A stretch of DNA of 64,000 bases. It comes from Gammaproteobacteria bacterium (GTDB taxonomy: Bacteria > Pseudomonadota > Gammaproteobacteria > Steroidobacterales > Woeseiaceae). The stretch lies in assembly GCA_013151645.1 (NCBI GenBank), contig JAADHU010000038.1, forward strand, positions 1 to 64,000, in the 5' to 3' direction. A program made the translations under genes and the position numbers. Numbering within the stretch: position 1 is the stretch's first letter; every line of letters starts with the position of its first letter. The notes below the pieces were generated by a model. That model saw only the letters and a list, made by a program, of their open reading frames with translations. It ran no database searches and was not told the DNA's origin. Below are positions 8,196 through 18,300 of the stretch, piece after piece.

Positions 8196-9560
8196 TCAGG
8201 CCCCCGCGATAGTCATTTCATCAACCAGAATTGAACCGCAGCGAATTCCGCCGCGAGTATCCTGATCACTGCCCACCGCCGAGATCCGCTGATAAAGATC
8301 CCGAAGATTGCCGGCGATCGTAACCTCATGGACGGGAAAAGTAATTTCGCCGTTCTCGATCCAGTAACCTACCGCACCACGAGAATAGTCGCCGGTCACA
8401 CCGTTCACACCCTGGCCAATGAGTTCCTGCACCAGCAGGCCGCGTTTCATACCCGAGATGATTTCCGCCTGATCCGACGCATTGGATGACACCAGCAAGT
8501 TGTGGGTACCGCCCGCATTTGCCGTGGTCTTCAAACCCAGGCGTCTTGCTGAGTACGAACCCATAATGTAACCCTGTATGACACCGTCCGTGACAACGTC
8601 GCGATCACTGGTCGCCACACCTTCCGCGTCGAATGCGGCGCTCGCCATCCCCTTGGGAATATGCGGGCGTTCCTGGATTTGCATGAACGACGGGAAAATT
8701 TGCTCTCCTGCTGCATCGAGCAGAAAGGAAGAATGACGATACTGTGCACCGCCGGCGATAGCGCCAATGGCATGCCCAACAAAACCGCGGGCGATTTCCG
8801 GTGCAAACAGAATCGGTGCCTGAGTGGTTTCGATCTTGCGCGCACCGAGCCGATCAACCGTTCTGCGCGCGGCCTTCTCACCGATCGCGCGTGGCGATTC
8901 CAGGTCATTCGCATCACGCGCCGTGCTAAACCAGTAGTCCCGCTGCATGCCACCACCGGCATCGCCGACAACAATACAACTGATGCTATGACTGGTCTTC
9001 GCGAGACTTTTTAGAAAGCCGTGCGTATTGCCATAGGCGCGAGCGCCATTGTGGGACGAGATCGTAGCGCCTTCCGAGTTCGTAATGCGGGCATCGAAAG
9101 ATCGGGCCGCATCTTCGCACTCGATGCCCATCTGAATGGCCTTATCCGCCGTCAGGCTCCAGTCATGTTTAAGGTCCAGGTCCGGCAGATCGCTGCCAGC
9201 CATCAATTCCGCTTCCGCGAGTCCCGAGCACTCATCGGCCGCGGTATAGTTTGCGAACGAGCAGGCCTTCTCGACGGCCTCACAGAGCGCCGCCGGGCTG
9301 AAATCCGATGTGCTGGCACTGCCCTTGCGTGATCCTTTGTAGACCGTAATCCCCATGCCACGATCATTGGTGTACTCAAGGCTCTCAACATCGCCCAGCC
9401 GCACCGTTGCGCCCAGCCCGAGATCGTGACTTGCGACGGCATCAGCCTGGTCGACGCCACGCTTGCGGGCCTCCGCAATGACTCGTTCCACAATCTCCCG
9501 AAGTTCGCCTTCATCCGGTTCGACAGTCGCCGCCGAATCCTGGCGCATTGCTTCACTCAT
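8196..9560 (-). CDS. pmbA: Metalloprotease subunit PmbA/TldE
   Basis: PmbA (TldE), the partner of TldD in a heterodimeric zinc protease that matures microcin B17 and CcdA in E. coli. It is 454 residues with the family landmarks: YTNDRGMGITVYKGSRKGSAS near residue 80, the central APILFAPEIARGFVGHAIGAIAGG, and the C-terminal GVTGDYSRGAVGYWIENGEI with FPVHEVTIAGNL. The zinc ligands sit in TldD, not here. TldD is encoded at 13827. GGAA precedes the ATG. It is divergent from darP, a common pairing in proteobacteria. Confidence 0.95.
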   Translation of the reverse strand: MSEAMRQDSAATVEPDEGELREIVERVIAEARKRGVDQADAVASHDLGLGATVRLGDVESLEYTNDRGMGITVYKGSRKGSASTSDFSPAALCEAVEKACSFANYTAADECSGLAEAELMAGSDLPDLDLKHDWSLTADKAIQMGIECEDAARSFDARITNSEGATISSHNGARAYGNTHGFLKSLAKTSHSISCIVVGDAGGGMQRDYWFSTARDANDLESPRAIGEKAARRTVDRLGARKIETTQAPILFAPEIARGFVGHAIGAIAGGAQYRHSSFLLDAAGEQIFPSFMQIQERPHIPKGMASAAFDAEGVATSDRDVVTDGVIQGYIMGSYSARRLGLKTTANAGGTHNLLVSSNASDQAEIISGMKRGLLVQELIGQGVNGVTGDYSRGAVGYWIENGEITFPVHEVTIAGNLRDLYQRISAVGSDQDTRGGIRCGSILVDEMTIAGA

Positions 9561-9726
9561 AATATTTGTTCCATTTTGGCTGGTGCCAGATATGCATCCG
9601 GCGGTAACCTGTCAACGTTGCCAATAGAAGGCTTGGTGCAGCGTGTTATTATGCCCGATTCCCGGATTCCCATCATGCTGACCAATCAGAATCGCGTCAG
9701 GGCGACCTTGGCAGAGTGCCAGTTTC

Positions 9727-10209
9727 ATGCAAGATAAGAAAAGCAAGAGTGCGAAAAAGCGCGAACACCTGGCGTTACAGGTTCTTGGAGAACGGCTGGT
9801 CGGCCTGCCGGAGGCAACATTGCGTGATATGCCGCTTGACGATGTTTTGGTGGACGCGATCATGGCTGCTGCAGGAATTTCGTCTCACAGTGCATTGCGT
9901 CGGCAGCATCAGTTGATTGGCAAACTCATGAAGCATGTAGATCCTGAACCTGTCCGGGCCACACTGGATGCTCTCTCACAGGATTCACGACAGTCGAAAA
10001 GGGGTTTCAGGCAAGCAGAAGAATGGCGCGACAAAATCGTTGCCGGCGGACCGCCTTTGCTTGAGGATTTATTTGCGGTCACTGGCCGGGACAACCGGGA
10101 ACTCGTGTCGCTGGTTAACGATCTGGGCCGATGCAAGACCGAGAAGCAACAGCGTACGATACGGCGCAACATTTTTCGACAGATCCACGATGATCTGAAT
10201 ACGCAGTAA
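9727..10209 (+). CDS. darP: Ribosome biogenesis factor DarP (YjgA, DUF615)
   Basis: A 160-residue, highly charged helical protein of the DUF615/YjgA family, which acts in late assembly of the 50S subunit. Family features are a basic start, an ALRRQHQLIGKLMKHVDPEPVR block near 58-80, EEWRDKI, and a final arginine-rich helix KQQRTIRRNIFRQI. The divergent pmbA-darP arrangement supports the call. purE follows 18 bases later, so transcription is probably shared. Confidence 0.92.
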   Translation: MQDKKSKSAKKREHLALQVLGERLVGLPEATLRDMPLDDVLVDAIMAAAGISSHSALRRQHQLIGKLMKHVDPEPVRATLDALSQDSRQSKRGFRQAEEWRDKIVAGGPPLLEDLFAVTGRDNRELVSLVNDLGRCKTEKQQRTIRRNIFRQIHDDLNTQ

Positions 10210-10227
10210 CTCAAAGTTGGATGTGAA

Positions 10228-10719
10228 ATGACGATAAGCGTTGGCATTATTATGGGATCGAAGTCCGATTGGGACACAATGCGTCATGCCAGTGAGATGC
10301 TGGATGAACTTGGCGTCAGCCACGAAACCCGGGTTGTATCCGCACATCGCACGCCCGACTATTTATTCGACTATGCGCAGTCGGCGCTCGATCGGGGCCT
10401 GCAGATCATCATCGCGGGCGCCGGTGGTGCCGCACATTTGCCGGGTATGGTCGCGGCGAAAACGCGCCTGCCGGTGCTAGGCGTACCGATCGAGTCGAAG
10501 GCGCTCAAGGGAATGGATTCGCTGTTATCCATTGCGCAAATGCCAGCTGGCATTCCAGTCGGCACGCTCGCGATCGGGCGAGCCGGGGCGGTAAATGCCG
10601 CGCTACTTGCCACAGCCATTCTGGCCAATTCCGATGCAGGTGTCGCTAAGACGCTGCAGGCATTTCGTGCCAGGCAGACGGAAAACGTCATGGCGTCCGG
10701 GGATCCGCGAAAGTCGTGA
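10228..10719 (+). CDS. purE: N5-carboxyaminoimidazole ribonucleotide mutase
   Basis: Class I PurE, which moves the carboxylate of N5-CAIR to give CAIR in purine synthesis. It is 163 residues. Motifs are [14 protein letters not shown] at the N terminus, SAHRTPD with the catalytic His, and [16 protein letters not shown]. Its product feeds PurC. The stop overlaps the purK start by four bases (GTGA), so the two are translationally coupled. Confidence 0.97.
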   Translation: MTISVGIIMGSKSDWDTMRHASEMLDELGVSHETRVVSAHRTPDYLFDYAQSALDRGLQIIIAGAGGAAHLPGMVAAKTRLPVLGVPIESKALKGMDSLLSIAQMPAGIPVGTLAIGRAGAVNAALLATAILANSDAGVAKTLQAFRARQTENVMASGDPRKS

Positions 10720-11804
10720 TTACGGTCGGGATCATCGGTGCCGGCCAACTTGGGCAGATGCTCGGTCATGCCGGCCGGGCGCTGGGTATCGAATGTATTT
10801 TTCTTGACCCAGGTGACAATCCACCGGCGCAAGACGCGGGTACCGTGATTCGCTGCGCATTTGGTGATATCGGTGGACTTCGGGAACTGGCGGCGCGAGT
10901 CGACGTTCTCACTTATGAATTCGAGAACGTACCGGTCGACGCGGTCGAAGCGGTCGCAGACTTGACCGACGTGTATCCGCCGCCAGCCGCGCTGCGGTTC
11001 GCACAGGACCGGCTGACGGAAAAACGACTTTTTGAATCGCTCGATATTCCCGTAGCGACCTTCAAGGCCGTGGATTCCGAAGTCGACCTCCAGCACGCTG
11101 CCGATGAGATCGGCCTGCCACTGGTCTTGAAAACACGGCGCCTTGGCTACGACGGGAAAGGACAGGTCGTCATACGGGATCGCGATGCCCTGGCAGATGC
11201 CTGGCGAGCACTCGGTGCGAGTGCGCTAATTGCCGAACGATTGATCGATTTCGAATACGAAGTATCCGCCATTGGTGCTCGCAGTGTTGCCGGCGATATG
11301 GCCAGTTACCCCTTGACCGAAAACAGGCACCGTGATGGAATTCTGCGGACATCCCGGGCGCCCGCCGGTAATCCCGAAATCACTGAACTGGCACAGGGTT
11401 ACCACGCGAAGCTGGCCGCCGAACTTGACTATGTCGGCGTCCTCGCACTTGAATTATTCGTCATTGGCGACAAGCTGATAGCAAACGAGTTCGCTCCCCG
11501 TGTACATAACTCTGGTCATTGGACGATAGAAGGTGCGGCGACGAGCCAGTTCGAGAATCACTTGCGTGCGATCTCGGCCATGCCGCTGGGCGACCCATCC
11601 GCGATCGCTTTTGTCGCCATGGAAAACCTGATCGGGACCCTGCCCGCCGCTCTGCAGCCGCTTAGCGACGCCGGCTTTTGCGTACATGATTACGGCAAAA
11701 CTCCACGCCCGGGTCGCAAATTGGGGCACATCACGCTACAGGCCGGTGACGCGGAAAGCCGAGAGCAAAAACTGCGGGCGCTCCACGAAATTATGTCCAC
11801 TTGA
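10716..11804 (+). CDS. purK: N5-carboxyaminoimidazole ribonucleotide synthase
   Basis: ATP-grasp enzyme making N5-CAIR from AIR, bicarbonate and ATP, the step before PurE. It is 362 residues. It starts with [22 protein letters not shown] (pre-ATP-grasp fold), contains [16 protein letters not shown] in the nucleotide-binding region, and ends with the metal-binding [18 protein letters not shown] motif. It begins with GTG overlapping the purE stop. Together with purE it gives the two-enzyme bacterial route to CAIR. Confidence 0.97.
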   Translation: MITVGIIGAGQLGQMLGHAGRALGIECIFLDPGDNPPAQDAGTVIRCAFGDIGGLRELAARVDVLTYEFENVPVDAVEAVADLTDVYPPPAALRFAQDRLTEKRLFESLDIPVATFKAVDSEVDLQHAADEIGLPLVLKTRRLGYDGKGQVVIRDRDALADAWRALGASALIAERLIDFEYEVSAIGARSVAGDMASYPLTENRHRDGILRTSRAPAGNPEITELAQGYHAKLAAELDYVGVLALELFVIGDKLIANEFAPRVHNSGHWTIEGAATSQFENHLRAISAMPLGDPSAIAFVAMENLIGTLPAALQPLSDAGFCVHDYGKTPRPGRKLGHITLQAGDAESREQKLRALHEIMST

Positions 11805-11936
11805 ACAATCTTTGCGCTTTCTCCGCATCGGGTTGGCGAGAGACCCCAAATTCCGGGTAAACTGTACTCCGACACGGTAATCCCCGCGCGGCACAACTAA
11901 AATACCGCCGTCAGCCATCGCTAACAGATTTTCACA

Positions 11937-13163
11937 ATGTCCTATTTAGAACACTTCAAACTCGATGAGCAGCCATTTCGGCTGACCCCTGATCCGGACT
12001 TCGTGTACTGGAGCAAGCAACACGCGCGCGCCAAGGCCTACATGGAGTCGACAATCTGGCTGGCGGATGGATTTGTGGTGATAACGGGTGAAATCGGCTC
12101 CGGCAAGACAACCTTGTTGCAATCATTTCTATCGGAGCTCGACGACGACGTTGTGTACGCAGTCGTTTCGCAAACGCAATTGAACCCCAGCCAGTTTTTG
12201 CAGGCTGTTCTGACCGAATTCGGTTTCAAGCCATTTAAGAAGCAAAAGGTCGAATTGCTCGATATGTTGAATATGTTCCTGATCGAGCAGTATTCCAACG
12301 GTAAGAAAGTCGTCCTGATTGTCGATGAAGCACAGAATCTGCGTGAAAAAGTGCTCGAGGAAATTCGCTTGCTATCCGGTATTGAGACGCATAAGGAAAA
12401 GGTCTTGCGAATCATTCTGGCGGGACAACCTGAACTCAAGGATACGCTCGGCAAACCCGGTCTGAAGCAACTCGTGCAACGGGTAAGGCTGCGCTTCCAT
12501 ATCGGCCCGCTGAAACCCCAGGAGATGAGAGAGTACATTACCCATCGTCTGGCCGTCGCCGGTCACAGCGAAGGTGACATGTTTGAAGACGATACGTACC
12601 CGGTTATTTATCGCTACACGGGTGGCGTCCCACGCATTATCAATACATTGTGTGACACCGCGCTGCTATGCGCATACGCCGAAGATCGACCGATCGTCGG
12701 TCTGCCTGATATGCGCTCAGCCATTGAAGAACTTGGCTGGGAGGAACACGAATCCACTACCGGTCGATTCAGGCAGATCGCACACGAAGAGCAGGCAAGA
12801 GGAAAACCCGTCTATCTGACGAAGATCGAAGTGCGCAGTGAAGGAAAAACGATTTCAGAACACGAATTCGCGGCGGGACGGATTATCGCCGGGCGCTCAC
12901 CGGACAACGAGATATACATCAAGAGCAAATTTGTCAGTCGACATCATGCGCAGATCGTCAGTGATGACAATGGTTGCTTCGTCGAAGATCTGAACAGTAC
13001 CAACGGTATTTTGATCGGAGAAGACCGCATCAAGAAATACCGGTTAAAAGACGGCGATGTAATATCGATTGGCGTCCACGAACTTGTTTACACGGATCTG
13101 CGCCAGTCTGGCGAAGAATCTGCGCACGAACATTCCTCCAGGGAAGAGGCTATCGGAAACTAG
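11937..13163 (+). CDS. ExeA/GspA-type AAA ATPase with C-terminal FHA domain
   Basis: A 408-residue two-domain protein. The N-terminal part (about 1-265) is an ExeA-like ATPase starting YLEHFKLDEQPFRLTPDPDF, with Walker A GEIGSGKTT (51-59), Walker B VVLIVDEAQN (125-134) and a sensor-type ILAGQPEL. The C-terminal part (about 290-395) is an FHA phosphothreonine-binding domain with AGRSPDNEI, SRHHAQI and LNSTNG. ExeA proteins help assemble type II secretion secretins or pilus systems. No secretion genes lie nearby, so the partner is unknown. No transmembrane helix is obvious between the domains, unlike ExeA itself. Confidence 0.85.
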   Translation: MSYLEHFKLDEQPFRLTPDPDFVYWSKQHARAKAYMESTIWLADGFVVITGEIGSGKTTLLQSFLSELDDDVVYAVVSQTQLNPSQFLQAVLTEFGFKPFKKQKVELLDMLNMFLIEQYSNGKKVVLIVDEAQNLREKVLEEIRLLSGIETHKEKVLRIILAGQPELKDTLGKPGLKQLVQRVRLRFHIGPLKPQEMREYITHRLAVAGHSEGDMFEDDTYPVIYRYTGGVPRIINTLCDTALLCAYAEDRPIVGLPDMRSAIEELGWEEHESTTGRFRQIAHEEQARGKPVYLTKIEVRSEGKTISEHEFAAGRIIAGRSPDNEIYIKSKFVSRHHAQIVSDDNGCFVEDLNSTNGILIGEDRIKKYRLKDGDVISIGVHELVYTDLRQSGEESAHEHSSREEAIGN

Positions 13164-13179
13164 TAGCAGGCCGTGCAGG

Positions 13180-13422
13180 TCAGTATCTCTGATCCTGATT
13201 TGCGCGCCGGGAATGATCGCGATGATCTCGCCGCTTCAGCAAGACCACCAGGCCAGCGACCAGGCAGAGCAAACCGACACTGAAACAAATGGTTGGCCAG
13301 TACCAATGATTGACATACATCGATGCAGCCAGTGATACCGCACCCACTAACAAATAGAAGTACGGCAGACTTTCATATATCGGTTTGGACACCCACATAT
13401 CACGGCGCTTCTTTTTCTGCAT
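13180..13422 (-). CDS. Small two-helix membrane protein
   Basis: An 80-residue protein with two clear hydrophobic helices, about 18-37 (LPYFYLLVGAVSLAASMYV) and 42-62 (PTICFSVGLLCLVAGLVVLL). Both tails are strongly charged, and the C terminus is rich in Arg, Asp and His. Positive residues at both ends suggest both termini are cytoplasmic. The start could also be the internal ATG (MWVSKPIYES). It ends 16 bases from the convergent ATPase-FHA gene. The family is not recognised. Confidence 0.6.
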   Translation of the reverse strand: MQKKKRRDMWVSKPIYESLPYFYLLVGAVSLAASMYVNHWYWPTICFSVGLLCLVAGLVVLLKRRDHRDHSRRANQDQRY

Positions 13423-13523
13423 CAGAGCGCCAATTGTCCGTTTTCAATACGGATTAGTCCAGCCACCGACGCTGACGGCAGCCGGACAGTAAGCGATATA
13501 TCGTCCGGGAGGTGTGTCTGCGC

Positions 13524-13760
13524 TCAGCTACGACCAAACGTAAACAGGTGAAAAAGCCTGGACAAGATAGATTCCGAAAGTCCGTCCACGCTCAGATCGG
13601 GCTCGATATCGCTGGCATCGCTGCGAAATCCCTGCACAAACTGTCGCGCTGCCGGGTCCATATCGTGCTCTGTTATTGTGTTTTCCAATCCCTTCACCAC
13701 TCGTCCTTTTTGAGAATCGATAACACTACATTGAGTGCCGACGCTCTGCAGTGAAGCCAA
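13524..13760 (-). CDS. Possible small hypothetical protein
   Basis: An open frame of 78 codons starting with TTG and without a good ribosome binding site. The product would be soluble and slightly acidic (KGLENTITEHDMDPAARQFVQGF in the middle). A plus-strand frame covers the same bases. It fills an otherwise empty gap between the small membrane protein and tldD, which is the main reason to keep it. Confidence 0.25.
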   Translation of the reverse strand: MASLQSVGTQCSVIDSQKGRVVKGLENTITEHDMDPAARQFVQGFRSDASDIEPDLSVDGLSESILSRLFHLFTFGRS

Positions 13761-13826
13761 TCACAAAGTGGACACAATACTGCATCGCGACTTATGTAAT
13801 ATCAGCCCACGCGGAATCCGTCTGCG

Positions 13827-15278
13827 TCAGGCCGTACCTCCCACTGTGATCTCGTCGATCTTGAGAGTGGGTTGCCCGACGCCGACCGGGACTGATTGAC
13901 CTTCCTTGCCACAAGTGCCTACGCCGCGGTCGAGTTCAAGGTCGTTGCCCACCATTGAAATGCGGCCCAGCACTTCAGGACCGTCACCAATAATCATGGC
14001 GCCTTTCACCGGATCTTTCAGTTTGCCCTTTTCAATGATATAGGCCTCGCTCGCCGAAAAGACGAACTTGCCGGACGTGATGTCGACCTGGCCGCCACCG
14101 AAATTTGGCGCGTATAATCCGCGCTCAACGGACGCGATGATTTCCTCCGGATCATGCGGTCCGGCCAGCATGTAGGTGTTCGTCATGCGCGGCATGGGTA
14201 TATGCGCGAATGACTCGCGCCTGCCATTGCCGGTCGGTTTAACGCCCATCAACCGCGCATTCAGGTTGTCCTGCATGTAGCCTCGCAAAATACCGTTTTC
14301 AATCAGCACGTTGTATTGCCCGGGTGTCCCCTCATCGTCAACCGACAACGAGCCGCGCCGTTCTGGCAGGGTACCGTCGTCCACAATAGTGCATAGGCTG
14401 GATGCGACTTGTTCGCCGACCCGACCCGAAAACGTGGACACCCCTTTGCGGTTAAAGTCACCTTCAAGGCCATGTCCGACGGCCTCATGCAACAGGATGC
14501 CGGGCCAACCCGGACCCAGCACAATCGGCATCGTACCGGGCGGCGCTGACACCGCTTCAAACTGGATGCTGGCCTGCCGCACGGCCTCGCGGGCCAGTTG
14601 CATGGGCAAGTCGCTGTCAAGAAAAAAGTGCAGGCTGCTGCGCGCTCCACCGCCCGAATAACCCTGCTCGCGCCGCCCGTTGTCTTCCAGGATCACGCTT
14701 ACGTTGAGCCGCACGAGTGGCCGTATGTCGGCAGCCAATGTGCCATCGGCTGCAGCAACGAGGATTAGATCCTGATTGCTGCTCAAACTGATCATCACCT
14801 GTTCAACCCGTTGGTCGAGTTGCCGCGTCTGGACGTCAATCTCCGAAATCAATTTCGTTTTCTGTTCGTCCGAGATACTCGTGGTCGGATCGATCGCCGG
14901 ATACAATCGCGCTATCTCGCCCGACGAAGCAATTTGGACTGCGGTGGATTGCCCCTGACGCGTAATCGCCCGCGCGGCACTCGCGGCCTTCTCCAGCGCC
15001 GGCAGAACCATCTCGTCAGAATAGGCAAATCCCGTCTTCTCGCCGCAGACGGCGCGGACACCGACGCCCTGGTCGACGCTGAAACTGCCTTCCTTGATTT
15101 TCCCGTCTTCGAGCGACCAGCTCTCATGGCGGCTTACTTGAAAATAGAGATCGGCCGCGTCAACACCGCGCGTGTAGAGCGAGCCGAGCGAGCGATTCAA
15201 ATCTCCCTCATCGAGTCCGGCCGGGGCGAGGACAGATGACATTACAGAGTTCAGCGCATTTTCATTATTTTGTGACAA
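13827..15278 (-). CDS. tldD: Metalloprotease TldD
   Basis: Catalytic subunit of the TldD-TldE zinc protease, about 483 residues. The zinc site HEAVGH followed by [10 protein letters not shown] is visible near the middle, and the C-terminal [20 protein letters not shown] block is typical. A TTG start at 15278 with AGGA nine bases upstream is used here; the ATG at 15242 is an alternative giving 471 residues. It is last in the minus-strand operon from holA, 30 bases after yhdP, the common rng-yhdP-tldD order. Confidence 0.95.
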   Translation of the reverse strand: MSQNNENALNSVMSSVLAPAGLDEGDLNRSLGSLYTRGVDAADLYFQVSRHESWSLEDGKIKEGSFSVDQGVGVRAVCGEKTGFAYSDEMVLPALEKAASAARAITRQGQSTAVQIASSGEIARLYPAIDPTTSISDEQKTKLISEIDVQTRQLDQRVEQVMISLSSNQDLILVAAADGTLAADIRPLVRLNVSVILEDNGRREQGYSGGGARSSLHFFLDSDLPMQLAREAVRQASIQFEAVSAPPGTMPIVLGPGWPGILLHEAVGHGLEGDFNRKGVSTFSGRVGEQVASSLCTIVDDGTLPERRGSLSVDDEGTPGQYNVLIENGILRGYMQDNLNARLMGVKPTGNGRRESFAHIPMPRMTNTYMLAGPHDPEEIIASVERGLYAPNFGGGQVDITSGKFVFSASEAYIIEKGKLKDPVKGAMIIGDGPEVLGRISMVGNDLELDRGVGTCGKEGQSVPVGVGQPTLKIDEITVGGTA

Positions 15279-15308
15279 TATCGTTTTCCTGTTACCGGAC
15301 CTGCCGGA

Positions 15309-18300
15309 TCATTCTTTCGTTGCCAAACAACCTGCAAGCTCGAGACTCGCCGCGAAACGCTTTTCATCGGCCACTTCAACATCGGGATCGTCGAACGAAC
15401 CTTCGATACCGTAGTAGATCTGTCCCATTCCCTGCAACGGTTTCTTGAAAATCTGCGAAAAAATCAGCAACGCCGCTGCGACCTGGGGCCCGGCGACCAC
15501 CGCACCCACCAGCGGCAGGGTATTGCCAACATTGGCGCTCACGATGGCCGTCTGCTCGTAGTCCCTGGCGGCAAGTCCCGCGCGTCCGGCAATACCGATG
15601 TCTGCGGCGGGGCCGTCCAGCGACAGGTTACAAGTATAAGCATTTCCGCTCTCGATTCGGAACGTGCCGATGATCGCGTCGAAACCGAATCCCTTGTCGA
15701 GCACATCGCTGAAATCGAGTGACAAGCGCCGCGGCAGCGCGACAACACTCATCAGACCGAAAATTCTACCCGCACCGGGTTCGACTTCGACCATCTGACC
15801 GTCACCAAAACGAACGCCAACTTCACCCTCGATATCCTCCAGGAAATTTTCCCGCGGCCCTCCGGGCCAGCTAACATCGATATCCATCTCCATATCATCG
15901 CTATCGATGCCGGGCGTATAGTCCAGCCGTTGCATCGTCTTTTTGACGTTCCGGCTCTTCAATTTTGCCGTTACATAGGTTGTCTGGCCGCTTTCCGATT
16001 GCGGATCCACAATCCAGCCGGCGTTCGCTTCGATCGAAAAGCTCTCGTCGATCGATGTCACTCCGGTTGCACGCAAACCGTCCGGTGTGCGCAAGAATTG
16101 CGCCTCCACGGCACCCAAATGACGATTACCGAGCGCGAACTCATTCGCTTTGATTGAAATCGCAGCAAGCGTGCGCGGATCGAGGTCATCAGCACCGCCG
16201 CCGGGCTCGTCGCTACCAGGGAGTATCAGGGTTTTCATGTCGAGCACGATAGGTCGGTCGCCTGGAAGATTGTACGGCACGGTCACCGCGCCCTCAGCTT
16301 GCGCGCCTTCGACCTGCACCAGCCACTCGTCAGCACCGCGGTCAACAACCACTCGATGATCCTGCAAATGCTGCCCAAAGAGATACAGATTACCGATCGT
16401 CAGGTCGATGGAACGAATACGGTCTCCCACTCCGACACTGCCGGCATCCCCTTTCGTTTTGGCGATAGACAACCAGTCGTTCAAGCGAATTTCGTCGGTT
16501 TTGCCCTGTATGTGCATGCCTCGAGTCTCGGGTAGATCAGGATAACGGCCACCGACCGCGACCGCGCCGCGATCGAAATCCCAGCCACTGCCATCATTGC
16601 GAAAATCCACGCTCCATTTGATATCGTCATCCAGACTGCCGTTAGACGCGATTCGGCCGGCCGCTACAAATTCTATTAGTGCCGCCAGCGGGCGTTCGTC
16701 CTCAGGAGCTTTTGTCAGCGGCAACGGTAAATCAATTCCAAACCCTTTGAGATCACTGGATATCACGATTTGCAAGGGTGCCGGATCGTCCAGCCCGGCA
16801 CGTGGAAAGAGCAGATTCGCGCGGTATTCAGCGGACCCGCTGACAGTATTGCCCAGTGGCAGCCCCAACTCTTCAACCAATCCGCTTGCGGTCATCACTC
16901 CCGTAACGCTGGCTATCACGCTGTTCGACGGCATGTCATCGCCCGCCCGTCTCACGTCGATATCCACCTGCTCCCCCAGGAACTGGCCAAACAGGGACTC
17001 TGAACTGATTGAATCGCGGGTGACTGTCACGATACCGTTCAGGTTAGTCACCGGTGCCGGGAACCCATCGACGCTAATGGAACCGCCGCTGGTTTGTATG
17101 CGTGTGGTGAACTCGTAGCTGTCTCGATCCCGTATCGGGTAGGTTAACAATAAATTGAAGGACGCATCGCCGCCGACCTGCAGGTTGTCGAGTTGCCCGC
17201 CAAACACCGTTGCAATTGGACTCCTGCGCGAAAAGTTGCGGATGGAGGCAAGCGTCCCGGTCGCAAACGCGTCAATCGTCAATACCGGATTGCGCAGATC
17301 GGCGATTTCGATCCGCGCGTCGGATATTCGGTTGCCGGCATTGACGGCTATATTCCGTTCTGACAACAGATGCGTACCGTCAATCACCAGGTCCAGGCTT
17401 CTCAATTCCGCCGCCGGCCAGTTCTTGTGGTATTGCAAGGTCGCGTTATCGAGATGGGCATCGACTCTGAAACGCCCCTCGCCGTTGTCAAAAGGAAACT
17501 GGTCGAGCGGGCCCGTCAATAGTGTGGTCCCCTTCGTAACAACACCGGAGACCAGCGCATCGTTAAGCCACCGATACAGCGCGGGATTCATTACCTCACC
17601 GGGCAGGAAGCGTTTTGCCGACGCGATGTCATTGATACTCCAGTGACTCTCGAGATCTACAACGGGCGCCGTGCCGTCCGTTGGAATGCGCACTTGCAAA
17701 CTGCTTTGACTATCAAAATCTGCATTGCGCAGACGCACGCTATCGGACAACACAATCGTGCCGTCGCCGCTTCTACGCCAAATGACGGTGCCGATAGCAT
17801 CGTCGAAAACCAGCGTTTCCGACACGTATTGCGGTATGTTGACTCTCAGATTACTCGCGTCGAACTCAAGTCTGCCGCCAGACCGATTGGCGCGCAGGCT
17901 ACCGGTAAAACCGCGTATGCCCGGGAATTTTCCGCTGGCCGCCATACCGGCATCCGCCAATTGGGCTGACACGTCAAAACGAAACTCCTGCGACCCCGGA
18001 CCTGAAATGTCAGCCCTCAATTCACGCAGCTCTCCGGTTGGACTGAATCGATCGTAAAGCGCATGCGCCTCCTTTGGAAACCAGGGCAACAGATAGCGGA
18101 GATCGTCAAATCGGACATAGGACGCGTTGGCGACGACAGCCTCAATGGTGTTTTCGACCTCGCCCGGCCTCACCTGTATCTGAATACTCGACGCCGGCCA
18201 TTCATTGTCCACGGTCCGCATGCGAAAATTCTCCGCGGCGAGCAGCCAGCCGCCTGCGGTACGCGAGTACTCAATGCGGCCATTAACATCGAATGGGAAA

